From: Dryomyza anilis
Taxonomy: Eukaryota > Arthropoda > Insecta > Diptera > Dryomyzidae
DNA length: 64,000 nucleotides
Assembly: GCA_951804985.1 (NCBI GenBank)
Contig: OX638132.1
Span: forward strand, 20,131,529-20,195,528
Direction of reading: 5' to 3'
Shown: positions 26,200 to 37,901 of the stretch, piece by piece
Layout of the letters: each line of letters starts with the position of its first letter
How positions within the stretch are numbered: position 1 is the stretch's first letter
Notes under the pieces: model-generated
Seen by the model: the letters and a program-made list of their open reading frames with translations, nothing else
Told to the model about the DNA's origin: nothing
The model's database searches: none
Translations under genes and position numbers: made by a program

Positions 26200-26990
26200 T
26201 TTTTGATAACACTACACAACAACCATTCAGCGCAGCAGTCAAGGTTATTTTTGTATTATTTAAAATGACGCCCTTATTCCGAAAATATGGTTTAATATTG
26301 TTTCTTTGGATAGGTTTACAAAATATGGGCCAATAACTTTTGGACCTAGCTTTCATGAAGGTGGTCGCATATATTTGCAAATATCTCGCGTTATAAATAA
26401 CACATATGATCAAATGTTATATCGAATGAAAGTTAATTGAATATCGAATAAACATTTTTTAGAACATTTTTAAATTGGTTCATTAGTTTAAGAGAACTCG
26501 AAAGAAGAACTTGAAAAAACTTTTTTTTCAACAAAAATTTAAGAAAAAATTCATTTAAAAAAATGGAAAAAAATCGATAAAGTAAGATGATACACAAATT
26601 TTAATTTTTCAAAATTAGTTCACACTCCGTCGAAGAAATTGAGCTATAAATGACAAAAATATATGGGTAACATTTGGGGATAAAAAAATTTATGTGAAAT
26701 CAATATAATTGAGTGCTATACAAATAGGCATAAAAATAAAAAATGTGAGCGGTTCACGATTATTTTTTGAACACATATTGATAGATGATTGCTTGTAATT
26801 AATTTTAAATTTTATAACTTTATATTTAATACTTAACGAGATATGTGATCCAAAAATGTAAACCCATATCTCGTAGTGAATGTAGTAGATTACGTTGACT
26901 AAATCGACTCATTTTCGAACTTCGAATTACTATTCTACTAAAATATATTGAAAATAAATTTCACATCATTCGGAATAGCAGTTTTAAAGT
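26200..26990. other. non-coding stretch, nothing recognised
   Basis: AT-rich DNA between copy 2 and an R1-like fragment, with no protein-like frame and no terminal repeats seen. Confidence 0.35.
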
Positions 26991-26994
26991 TATC

Positions 26995-27155
26995 GTGTAT
27001 AGGCGGACAGACAGACGGTCATATCTAAATCGACTCGGAAAGTGATGTTGACCAAGAAAATATATACTTTTTCATACCAGTCACGCCTACTAAGAGGCGC
27101 TAAAATATCCTCACATATATTTTATAACTTGTTACCCATGGGTATAGGGTATAAA
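26995..27155 (-). repeat. R1-related fragment, minus orientation
   Basis: GGCGGACAGACAGACGGTC, AAATCGACTCGG and AAAATATATACTTTTTCATA are the reverse complement of the R1 core order. The fragment is truncated. Confidence 0.5.
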
Positions 27156-27330
27156 CATATTATGCGATTTTTTTTATTTAATACCCAATTGTAATGCTTT
27201 CACATCATTTTTTCTGTTCTCAAAAATTATCCATAAATCATTTTCTTTAAAAATGTACAAATCATCAATGCATCATCTTGCGTTTTCAATTTTTCGCCAT
27301 AAAATGTAATACTTTACTGCGCAAACTTTT

Positions 27331-27955
27331 TATACCCTACACCTATGAGGTACAGGGTATATTAAGTTTGTGCAGATATTGTAACGCCCCTTAGGAGGCG
27401 TGTCCGGTATATATATTCTTGATCAGAAAAACTTCCCGAGTCCGTTTAGCCATGCCCGTCTGTCCGTCCGTCCGTCCGTCCGTCCGTCTGTCTGTCCGTC
27501 TGTTTGTCTGTCTTGCTGTCTTACTGCCTTGCTGCCTGACCGGATACAGAATAACTTGAAAAATACTTGTCAGAATGCGATGAAATTTCGTTTCAATATG
27601 TTTCAGCCAAAAAATGGTTCTGAGTTTGAAAATGAACCAAATCGGTAAACGGACACGCCCACCTCCCATACAAGTCAATTATATATTACTTTTTGGGAAC
27701 CAATAACTCGAAAAGTATTATATATATATATTTATAAAATTTAAAGCATATTGTTAGAATTCGCCATAAAATATATGTTCAAAAAATGGTCGTGATCCGC
27801 CCACATTTGATTTTTTTTAATTTTTACCGATTTTTGTAGTGGACATTTTAGTCGTAAATTATTAAAAATTTGCCCACCAAATTATACCACTAATATATCC
27901 AACAAGAGTGTAGGGTATTCCATAGTCGGAGCTAACTTTCCCAACTCGTTTTCTC
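27331..27955 (+). repeat. R1-related repeat, divergent subfamily with CCGT microsatellite
   Basis: It starts TATACCCTACACCTATGAGG, has ATATATATTCTTGATCAGAA and a (CCGT)n tract at 27458-27520, and ends AGTCGGAGCTAACTTTCCCA. The order and end words match R1 but the body differs. The opposed open frames here come from the microsatellite. Confidence 0.6.
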
Positions 27956-28578
27956 ATTTTGTTGTGTAGTGTAATTACAATTATATTTTTTTATATTCTG
28001 TGGAATGTAAATTATGTGTTTACGTGATTATTTATACCTAAATATCACAATTATCTTCACTTAAAATCACAGGCTCATCTGGACCTTTCCAAAATATGCA
28101 GTAATAAACTAAAAAAGGCTGTTACTACAATCAATTTTTCATAAATTTGAAATAATTTGACAGTCTGTCATCCAATTTATAGGGAAGTGATTTAATTGTT
28201 ACAAATACATAACTTTTTATCTCTTCCAATCTTATGCCAAACTTATGTCATGAAACTGACTGACAACATGAACTGATACAAATTGATTTAGTGAAAACCA
28301 AGCATTACCAAAAACAAATTAAATTGAATTTAAAGATAGTATCAGCGTTTTGGAAAATAAATATTTTCATAAAATGTAATACTATTTTTAAAGCCAGCTT
28401 TATTTTCGCAAAATGCTTGTTTTTCGTCAATGGAAAAAAAAATATAGATTTCGTTTGACAATGTTAATGAACATTTTGGACAGTTTCATAGTGAAAACCA
28501 AGTCTAAGGCTGTTAGTCTTTAAATTTATATCACAACCCTTTAACAACTTTAAGCTCGCTTGCCCACGAAAGACGTCG

Positions 28579-28626
28579 CACAGTGGGGCAGGGAGTACCA
28601 AAAGTTGTCGAAAACCTTAAATAGTG
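28579..28626 (+). mobile_element. isolated Transib-like terminus
   Basis: A CACAGTG heptamer is followed by GGGCAGGGAGTACC and, after a 22-bp spacer, TCGAAAACC. The preceding bases are CGTCG, fitting the CGNCG target preference. It matches both ends of the element at 42731-43935. A partner end was not found, so the element is truncated or its other end has decayed. Confidence 0.55.
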
Positions 28627-29414
28627 TTCTTTTTAGAAAAATAATTATGAGGATTGACTAATTTTGTATGAACATTTAATAATCAAAATTTAGGTTCATG
28701 GTACCTACCATAAAAGACAAAAAAGGCAACAACATGCCCGGTATATGAAAAATAAATTAAAAATAAATTAAAAATAAATAAAAAAAAGTGAATTTACTGT
28801 AGCATTTTTTTCTAAAGTATGTACAATTTCTAAAACCATAATATTGAAAAAACTTTATAAATACCAGATGGCTACATTACAAACAAACATTTATTTTTTA
28901 TGGTTACTTAAAATAAACTTTTCAAAAAATGAATCACAAATTTGACAATTTTTTTCTTTCGAAGGGAAATTAATGAATTTACTTCATTATTTTTGTGCAA
29001 GTAGTATATTTAAATATGATTAAATATTTACAAAAAAATAGAGAATGTTATACGATAGATCAAAAGATATAAGTTAAATAGTTGTCGTTCCGGACGGGAC
29101 AAAAACGTATGTAAATGTCGAGGTTCATACGAAAATTGCAAAAAGTCAGCGAATTTTGCGTACATATTATTTTTTTGAATTATTTTAGAAAATTGCTGAA
29201 ATCATGTGCTTTATTTGAATATTTACTCATTGCTTATAGTTTTTCAAAATAAATCACAGAAAATTCCGCACGAAACTAAAAGTTTCATATAGAAATTGTC
29301 ACTACGATTATTTTTTTTAAAATACTTTTGGCGTACAATATATATTTTTTCAATTATCTCAGAACATAGCTGAGACAATTTACATTATTTTTGTATATGA
29401 AAAGTTTATAGTTA
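28627..29414. other. non-coding stretch, nothing recognised
   Basis: AT-rich DNA following the isolated Transib-like end. It may be the body of that element, but no second end or open frame supports this. Confidence 0.3.
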
Positions 29415-29484
29415 GTGCAAATTTTCATACAGAACGTATGATATATTAAATAATTTCGGACGTTCTGTATGAAAATTTGCACTT
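29415..29484. repeat. perfect 24-bp inverted repeat with 22-nt loop
   Basis: The arms 29415-29438 and 29461-29484 (starting AGTGCAAATTTTCATACAGA) are exactly complementary. The second arm ends next to the start of R1 copy B. Related unpaired sequence (AGGTTCATACGAAAATTGCA) occurs at about 29118. It may be a small foldback element. Confidence 0.8.
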
Positions 29485-29485
29485 T

Positions 29486-30147
29486 TTATACCCTACACTA
29501 AGAGTGAAAGGGCATATTCAGTTTGGTACGCCGTTTGTAACACCCAGAAGGAAGCAGCTCCGGTATGGAAAAGTATATATATTCTTGATCAGCATGACCT
29601 CCTGAGTCGATTTAGCGATGTCCGTCTGTTGAAATCCCTACTACTTAAACAATTAAAGAGTTAGATAAATGAAACTCATAATTTAGATTACTTATATACC
29701 TACGCTGTATGTGGCATATCGGTCCATTGTGACCTGTGATCTGACCATTTATATTCAAATAACAAAATTTACATCTACAGTTCAGTTTTACTGTATACGT
29801 CTTAGGTAAACTTTTTTGGTCAAAATAATATATTGACTTCATGCTCAAATACATGGAAATAATGTTTTCCCGCGAAACGACTTGTGGATCCCAAAAAAAA
29901 AAACAAAATTCGGCACACCTACCCACATGTAAATATGGGTATCAAATGAATGGAAATTCTTCAGCGATTGAAAGATTGTAGTTATTTTTAGGATTCGTAT
30001 ACCCTGGTGACCAATAACCACTTTGAATGGTAACCACACATATGTGTAGGGTATTTATAGGGTATAATTTTGATAATCCTAACAATCATAATAATACCAA
30101 ATTTAAAATTTCCCATGTGATCTAACCTTCCCAACTGTTTTTTTTTT
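29486..30147 (+). repeat. dispersed repeat R1, copy B
   Basis: It has the same order of words as 18066-18738, from ACCCTACACTAAGAGTGAAA to AACCTTCCCAACTG, with small indels. Confidence 0.75.
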
Positions 30148-30179
30148 CTAAAAATAATTTTATATATGGAGTGATGATG

Positions 30180-31413
30180 CACGGTGAACAAAATAATGAA
30201 ATTTTTGAACAAAACGCCATTTTTTTATTTTTAAATTTTATTTTTTTTTACTGTTACATACATAAAAGATCCACTAAGAATAATCTGTAACCATTTTTCT
30301 TATAACATTAACAGTTTAAGAGATATGAGCCTTCAAAGTTATGAAAAAAATTGTATTCCATACAAGAATATATGAAAATGCATATTGGAACATAACTAAA
30401 ATATATCTCAAATCCTTAAAATTGTATTGAGGCTTTAACAAAATAAACCTTCTGAAAAAAAATAGCTTCCGGTTTGCTCCGGTTTACAAGACAATTGTAG
30501 TGAAATACTACCATTTTCGTTAGAAATTTAATCATTTGATTTTAAGTGTCTAGTGTTTGATATTATAACTTAACACACACTAACTTCACAATATTTATAT
30601 TTATACACATTTTTTGCAATAGTTTGAGGAAAAATATAAAAATACACACATTCCATTAGTACATCCATATTTCGTAAAATTTTACGTCAAAACTTCCAAT
30701 TTAAGGAATATTATGTAAAGGTAATAATTTTATATCAATTAAACCGACAGACATCCTTCACACACGCTAACTTTTTTCTAATCGCAATCAATGTAGTAAA
30801 AAATAAACAAAAATTCATCGCTATATCTTTTCCGGATTAGGAGAAATTACGTGTCAAAAATTACCTTTTTTTTATTCTAGTTTCATACATTTGTGCCTTT
30901 TTTTGTAAATTTATTCCAAGGACTGCAAGTGATATCCTCTGTACGCATTAATTTTTTTATAATCACAATCAATGTGATAAAATATGAAAAATATATCATC
31001 CCATATCGTTTCCGGATTAGGAGAAATTACATGCCAAAAATTAACATTTTTCATATAGTTGTTTTTTTTTTTTTGTAAATTTATTAAATAAATATTAAAT
31101 AAATTTTATTTCAAGAACTGCAAACGATACCCTTCATTAACACGAGCTTATTTCAGATCACTATCAATGTGGTCAAAAATAAATCATACTGATTTCGGCT
31201 CCAGATTTTAAAAAATCACATGTCAAAAATTTCGACAAAATTCTCAAAGTTAAATTATTTTTACATAACTTTTGTGAATCAATAGAAGACATTTTGTAAA
31301 GCATAACTATACCCTGATATTTTTTTATTAATTCAAAAAGAAATCAACGAAATCTACCGATTTGTTTTGAGGTTATATAATTTTGTTCAAAAAAGTGATT
31401 TTTGTTCACCGTG
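30180..31413. mobile_element. Transib-like non-autonomous element with CACGGTG ends
   Basis: The inverted ends start CACGGTGAACAAAA and extend about 38 bp. They are flanked by TGATG (30175-30179) and TGACG (31414-31418), a 5-bp duplication with one mismatch. ACAAAACGC and ACAAAATTA, nonamer-like, follow the heptamer after 22 and 20 bp. Three internal modules of about 170 bp share ATTTTCCGGATTAGGAGAAA-type words. There is no transposase frame. Class assignment is inferred from the heptamer and the 5-bp duplication. Confidence 0.62.
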
Positions 31414-31499
31414 TGACGGTTCGAATTTCTAGATGTTTTTTAATGTTTTTATTTTTTTTTTCCAATTTTGTGAAAAAAAAAAATGTTTTTTATTTTTTT

Positions 31500-32340
31500 T
31501 TATTCTTTTTGTACTTAAAGTTCCGGACGTGACAGATTTCAATTAACTGTCAAAAAATGTCTAGAATTAGTAGGAAATCGCATCGATTACATTGTTGGAA
31601 ATGTGATTTAGAAACAGAGGATTCAACTCTTTGAAAAATGTTGTTTGTTTAATATGATAATAAATGTATCTTTTTGGTTACCTACGTGACAATATACAAA
31701 AATCAAAAATTGTCCCTTATTTTAATTTCATTTTTTTTTTTAAGCTTTAAAAACATTCAGGTTACGAAATATATTTCTGTTTAAATTCGTATATTTTCCG
31801 AAAATCATTTGTGAAAATAATCCACAAAATAATTAGTAAATCTAACGACTTTCAATATAAATCTCTTTCACATATAACTCTCCTCTTGTAACAAATGGAA
31901 AAGTTTCGACATTGTGATGGTCGATTCCAACATTGGTTTTTCCTTCTTTTTTTTCATTACGAATATCAAATTATAAAATATACGAACGTATCGTAAAAAA
32001 ATATCAGAACGAAGTTAAAAATTACGAATGCTGATTACAATAAATCGTATTTTTTACGAAATTTAAATTTATGAAAAAGTATTTCCGCTTCAATATGTCA
32101 CAATGCTGTCATATGTAGGTCATAAATTCTGATATTTTGTTGCTATTATATGTTACACATTTTTTTTTATTTTTTTATTATGAAAATATGATATGTATTG
32201 CTTTTCAATTTCAAATAAATATCGTAAACGAATTGATCTAAATAAACTGGGTTCAACAAATTCTTAGAATGATCCCTAGTTTCACGAACAGGTCGATTTT
32301 TTCATGTGTGCAAATACTGTCGGACGGTATTAAAAATCTT
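31500..32340. repeat. AT-rich repeat related to the flanks of the 2541 element
   Basis: The stretch 32175-32330 (CGTAAACGAATTGATCTAAA, GATCCCTAGTTTCACGAACA, GTCGATTTTTTCATGTGTG) is the reverse complement of about 2410-2530. The upstream part contains TTACGAA words. Boundaries are not defined. Confidence 0.4.
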
Positions 32341-32583
32341 CTTGTCAAAAATCAATTTGGTATTTTGACGGCATCATAACAATATTTTATATATATTTGT
32401 TTGTATTACAATTAATATTATATTTTTTTTTGTAAAGTGAAAGTTTCATCAATTCTTGAATAAATTTGTAACGCTGATTTAGAAAATGGTACCAGTTTTA
32501 TCAAGGTCTTTTCAACAATATAATTTATAATTACATTCAAATCTATTCAAACATATTGTTTATATCTGTGCATAATAATATAA

Positions 32584-32868
32584 TAGTTTGGCACTAAAGT
32601 CCTATAAGAACTTAGGCCGAGCTCTCTCACCATTTTGAGCTGTGCGTGTTATTTTTGTACTCAGAGTGGTGGAACCTTCAGTTTAATGCCGAATCCGAAC
32701 GGCGGGTGAGAGCTTTTCATAGGCAATGTTTTACTCTCGTAGGTTTGCCATTTACTGCCGAGAGGTAGCGCGGTATAGAAAAATATTTCTATGAAAAGAT
32801 GTAGGCTTGAACCGGGGACCTTTCGGCGCGCAGTCCAACGCACTAACCACTGAGCTACCGTGGTATAT
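32584..32868 (-). mobile_element. tRNA-derived SINE, minus orientation
   Basis: This is the reverse complement of the SINE at 11754. It runs from TTTGGCACTAAAGTCC (3' end) to CCACTGAGCTACCGTGG (A-box end). The B box is intact as GGCTTGAACC on the plus strand. Confidence 0.85.
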
Positions 32869-33359
32869 ACCACATAGTTATACATTATTTCTAAACTGGT
32901 TGTAATCGAAAATACAAACTTTCGTTTTTGATATAAGAAACCACATAACAATTGAAAGAACCGAAATAGTTGGTTATCGTCACAATTTTTTTCCGTGTAA
33001 GACACAAAGTTTTGATATGTATTAGATATATATTAGATAATATTATGTGGATTAGAAGATGTTTAAATGTATACTTTGATTTATAGTCTACACCACCAAA
33101 TGTCATTTTAACAAAATACAAAAAATATATAAATTTTGTTTTAACAGCAAGAGTAAAATACACTTGTGAATTTTTTATGATTTACAAGTACGGAAAATTT
33201 TTTGATTGAGATAACAACATTTTGAATAAACAGTTTGAAACACACTGTATTAAAAACATATATTAACATTTTTGTATTTTTTTATATTGCCACTGGAATT
33301 TCTAGTCGTTAATAATAAAAATGAGAGAAATTAAAAAAAACGAAAATCAAATAGATAAA

Positions 33360-33458
33360 TCGGAGTAATTGTTGTATTTAAACTTTTCGAGTTTCCGGAC
33401 GATTTGTTGAATACTCAGTTACACAAAGCCTCTTGAACACTACGCATCGTCGAAAGCA
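33360..33458 (+). promoter_or_regulatory. core promoter and 42-nt non-coding first exon assigned to DHP copy 3
   Basis: The initiator is TCAGTT with A+1 at 33417. GCATC is at +28 (33444-33448), one base off the DPE consensus seen in the other two. The exon 33417-33458 ends at donor GTGAGT. The acceptor at 35486-35487 lies 13 nt before the copy 3 ATG, giving a first intron of about 2 kb. The upstream block is less conserved than in the other two promoters. Confidence 0.68.
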
Positions 33459-33631
33459 GTGAGTACTCTAGCACCAATAAAAAATATAACATTTAAATAT
33501 CAGACAATAAAAAAAAATATTAAATATTTATAACAAAATAAATAATATATAAAGAACTATCTGTAAAAATGAAAGAACTATCTGTACATGATAAACAATA
33601 TACTTTAACTAATGACTTTCAAAAATTGAAT

Positions 33632-33876
33632 AATAATAATAATATTTCGGCGCTAGAAGAATTAAGAAGAACTTAGGACGATCCTCTCACCATTTGAGCT
33701 GTGCATGTTATATTTGTACTCCAAGTATTGGGACCTACAGTTTAATGCCGAATCCGAACGGCGAGTTAGAGCTTTTCATAGGTAGTGTTTACTCTCGCAA
33801 GTTTGCTATCGTCTTCCCAGAGGTAACGCGCTATAGAAAAAAAGTTTTCTATGAAAAGATGTTGTTAGCCCTAGGT
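33632..33876 (-). mobile_element. 5'-truncated tRNA-derived SINE, minus orientation
   Basis: The body and ATT tail match the SINE family (GAGCTGTGCATGTTATATTT, AATGCCGAATCCGAACGGCG). The sequence stops at GTTAGCCCTAGGTCAG, before the tRNA-like head. Confidence 0.75.
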
Positions 33877-33946
33877 CAGTTTTGTACAAGGCATATTTTG
33901 TCTCTCTCTTTATTTTAATGATAACACAGCACAACATACAACCAGT

Positions 33947-34597
33947 TGGGAAGGTTAGATCGCATGGGAAATTTTAAAGTAGGTGTAATTATGATAGTTA
34001 GGATAATCAAAATTATAGTGGGTCTAAGCCGACTATACATACCCTACACAGTGTGTGGTTACCATTCAAAATAGTATATAGGTCACCAGGGAATACGAAT
34101 CCTGAAAATAACTACAAACTTTCAATCGCTGAAGAATTTCCATTCATTTGATACCCATATTTACAAATGGGTAGGTGTACCGAATTTCGATTATTTTTTT
34201 GGGAACCACAAGTCGTTTCGCGGGAAAACATTATTTTCATGTATTTGTGCACGAAGTCAATATATATTTGACCAAAAAAGTAAACATTAAAATTGAGCTA
34301 TAGATGTAAATTTTATATGAGGTATTTTAATATAAATGGTCAGATCACAGGTCACAATAAACCGATCTAGCACATACAGGCTAGATATATAAGAATCTAA
34401 GTTATCAGTTTCATTCATCTGACTCTTCAATTTTTTAAGTAGTAGGGATTTCAACAGACAGACAGACGGACATCGCTAAATCGACTCAGGAGATCATGCT
34501 GATCAGGAATATATATACTTTTCCATACCGGAACTGCTTCCTTCTGGGTGTTACAAACGGCGTACCAAACTGAATATACCCTTTCACTCAAAATAAT
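33947..34597 (-). repeat. dispersed repeat R1, copy C, minus orientation
   Basis: This is the reverse complement of 18066-18738 over its whole length, from CCAGTTGGGAAGGTTAGATC to AATATACCCTTTCACTC. It lies inside the inferred first intron of copy 3. Confidence 0.75.
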
Positions 34598-34601
34598 TAT
34601 G

Positions 34602-35330
34602 CACGATCTAAGTATGATTTTCCAATGGACGTCAAGATTCTAATCAGGACTTCATACTCAGTTTTTTTCGATTGCCTCAAGTTCTTGAGTTATTACGTAA
34701 AACAAATATATGGTAATACTCGTGTTTTTCTGCATTTTTTTGTCTTTAACTTTAACTATTGGGGAATGTGCTGTGTTAATATTTTTTGTATTTGACTGGT
34801 CATAACTTTGGTCAGATCAATCCAAATGTGGTTTATTTCAAAATATTATATGAAGTATTCTCAATGGAAAACAAAAACTTAAATCTGTAAAAAGTTAAAA
34901 ACTATTATATGTAGAAAAACATGAGAATTGTCATATATTTGTATTACATAATAACTCCAAAACAGGAGGCAATCTGAAAAAACTGAGTATGAGGTCGTGA
35001 TTAGAATCTTAAAGTCCATCAGAAAATCACATTAAGATCGTGGATAAATACAAAAGGTCTCAGGTTGTAGTCTAGTGTAATATAATAATAAAAATAATAA
35101 TAGGTTTATCAAAATTCCAAAACTGAAATACAGTACCACATAGATCAATACGGACGTGGACAATAATAGAGAACATTTGTACGTCCCGTATTTCTTAAGA
35201 AAGTGCCAGAGGCAGACTTCTAAAAACAGAACTGTCCACGGAAATTCAGGACGGACTGTCACTGTTTCCTTCGTGAATGTTTTTAAAAATTTTATCATTA
35301 TTTATTAACAAAGCACATTCCCCAATAGTT
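34602..35330. mobile_element. two overlapping inverted-repeat elements
   Basis: Arms of about 145-185 bp at 34602-34745 and 34862-35048 are inverted copies (GATTCTAATCAGGACTTCAT against ATGAGGTCGTGATTAGAATC). A second inverted pair, AACTATTGGGGAATGTGCT at 34754 and its complement ending at 35330, overlaps rather than nests. A half copy of the first lies at 4035-4390. The history probably includes a rearrangement. Confidence 0.6.
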
Positions 35331-35500
35331 TATAAATATTGTAACTAGGAACTAGATGACTAAAAAATACACTCAGAAAAAAAAAAACAAAATAAAGATA
35401 ACGTTTCCTCCGGTAGTTGTATTCAATATTTAAAACAAACGTATTATATATATATATAATCTAATGTACTTAATTTTATAATTTTAGTTAAAACTTTAAA

Positions 35501-37786
35501 ATGTCTGCCAACGTCAACCCAGTTAAAAAGGTAATGATTTCGAGCAAATATTAATATTAAGCAAATATTTAAGTTAAAAAAAACTCATATTTCAGAGCGT
35601 TCAAAATTGCGTCTACATCAAAAATGGCCAAATAGTCAATCACGACAAAACCTTCAAGGCTGATGTCTATATTGAGGATGGCATTATTCAATTTGTCGGT
35701 CCTGCATCGGAAATGACAGTACCCGATGGAGCACGTATCATCGATGCCGCTGGTAAACTTATCATTCCCGGTGGCGTTGATCCGCACACACACATGGAGT
35801 TTGAGTTTGGCGGCGCTATTGCTGTGGACGATTTCTATCATGGTACCAGGGCTGCTGTTGCTGGTGGTACAACCACTATTAGTAAGTAATATTCTAAACT
35901 TAAATACTTATATAACATAATTATAACATTCAATTTTTCCATTTAGTTGATTTTGTGCTGCCAAAAAAGGGTGAATCCATGTTGGATGCCTACGCAATGT
36001 ATCGCGAATGGGCTGACCCGAAAGTGTGTTGTGATTTCGCTTTTCATGTGGGCATTACGTGGTGGTCAGAGTCGATCTCGGAAGAAATGAAGATTTTGTG
36101 CAATGAAAAAGGTGTTAATTCTTTCAAAATGTTCATGGCCTACAAGGGCCTCTACCAGCTGTGTGACGGAGATATGCTGGATGCATTGGAGCGTATTCGC
36201 GAATTAGGTGCTGTGGCACAGGTAGGTTCCGAAAAAATTAATTGTTAATATTATAATCACCCATAAATATAAATATAATGTATTAAAAGGTTCACGCGGA
36301 GAATGGTGATATAATTGCCAAAAATTCTGCGAAATTATTGGCCGCCGGTGTTACTGGTCCAGAAGGTCACGAAATGTCCCGTCAGGAGGAAGTTGAAGCT
36401 GAGGCTGTTAATCGTGCTTGCATTTTGGCTCATCAGGTGAAGCGGATTAATTATATGTATTATCGAATGATAACAATTTAAATGTTTTTCAATTAGGCTG
36501 ATTGTCCTCTGTACGTGGTGCATGTGATGAGTAAATCGGGTGCCATTGAATTGGCCCGTGCACGCCAAAGATACAATAATCGCGGTATATACGGAGAAAC
36601 ATTGGCGGCTGCACTTGGTACAGATGGAACGCAATGTTTGCACAATTGCTTCCATCATGCGGCGAGTCATATACTAAGTCCTCCACTGCGGTCAGACAAA
36701 ACTACACCGGAATTTTTGATGAAGTTATTGGCAAAGTAAGTATGATCTTTGGTTTGATTATTCAGTCAAACTCATGAGTATAAATCAGGTTTGAATTCCA
36801 CATACATTTTTTAAATACTATGACTATATTGAATATTCTACCTGACAATTCATCGCCGATAGAATTCTTACCCATTCTTTACCGAGACAATTCTTAGCCG
36901 TGACCATTTTTCCCCAAACAAGTCTTTCCTAATATAATTTTTAATATTATATATTTAATTAAAGTTATTGAGAAATAATTGTCATCGGAAGAATTGCCTT
37001 AGGGAAGAATACATCGGGGAAGAAGTGTCTTGGAGAACAATTATCTCGGATACAATTTAGTTAGGGAAAAGTTATCCGGGGAAGACTTTTTCGTCGCCTT
37101 CAACGATGTGTTAATTCTTATTAATAAAATTATTAATTTAAGTAATAATACTTAATTGCAGCGATGGTCTCCAAACCACAGGCAGCGACAATTGCACATT
37201 TAACAAGGAACAACGGGAGCTGGGCCTAGGTAACTTCTCAAAAATTCCCAATGGTGTGAACGGAGTCGAGGATCGTATGTCCGTCACCTGGGAGAAGGGT
37301 GTGCACGCTGGTATAATCGACCCGTGCCGGTTTGTTGCGGTGACCAGTACCAATGCAGCCAAAATCTTCAATTTGTACCCGCGAAAGGGTCGCATTGCTG
37401 TTGGCTCTGACGCAGACGTCGTCATCTGGAATCCAAATGCGACGCGTACCATATCCAAGGACACACATCACCATGCATGCAATTTCAATATATTCGAGGG
37501 TATGGTCTGCCATGGTGTGCCCGAGGTGGTGTTGGTGCGTGGACGCGTTTGTGTTGAAAATAATGAGGTGCACGTTGAAAAGGGATTCGGACGATTTTTG
37601 CCCACTCCAATACGTCCACCATATGTCTATGATGCTCTCGATGGAAATGTTAAGAGCAGTGATGATTTGCAAGATGACTTTATAAAAATTAGCTTTGATG
37701 CTTTGGATGCTGAGGTTACACCACAAGAAGCTATTGTACGAAGCATAGCAAATGGAACAGTGGGCTCAAAAAGCATAGTAGATTAA
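35501..37786 (+). CDS. DHP: dihydropyrimidinase (DHP-type), copy 3, shortened at both ends
   Basis: Coding exons are 35501-35530, 35596-35881, 35947-36221, 36290-36436, 36497-36735 and 37162-37786 (533 aa). The metal-binding set (HTH, MAYKG, HAENGD, VVHVMSK, GSDNC) is complete, so activity is plausible. Exon 1 ends 18 nt earlier than in the other copies, at AAG then GTAATG, removing six residues in frame. The last exon reaches a TAA before the tail, and a decayed exon 7 lies at 37902-37981. Exon 2 is closest to copy 4, while exons 3-6 and introns 3-4 are closest to copy 2, suggesting gene conversion. Intron 5 (426 nt) holds a GGGGAAGAATTGTC-type inverted repeat. The acceptor at 35486-35487 pairs with the non-coding exon at 33417-33458. 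Confidence 0.9.
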
Positions 37787-37901
37787 TATGACATTGGACT
37801 TCCCTAATAAAGGCAGAAAGTAACTTTTTCAATAAGTGGTATGCAGTATGCATTAAATTGTGATGGTTTTTCTTTATTAAATTTAATATTTTCTATTACA
37901 G

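Noticed and set aside
35501..37786. Copy 3 as a pseudogene
   Set aside because: Despite the lost tail and shorter N-terminus, all six coding exons join in frame and every metal-site residue is kept, so a working enzyme remains more likely.
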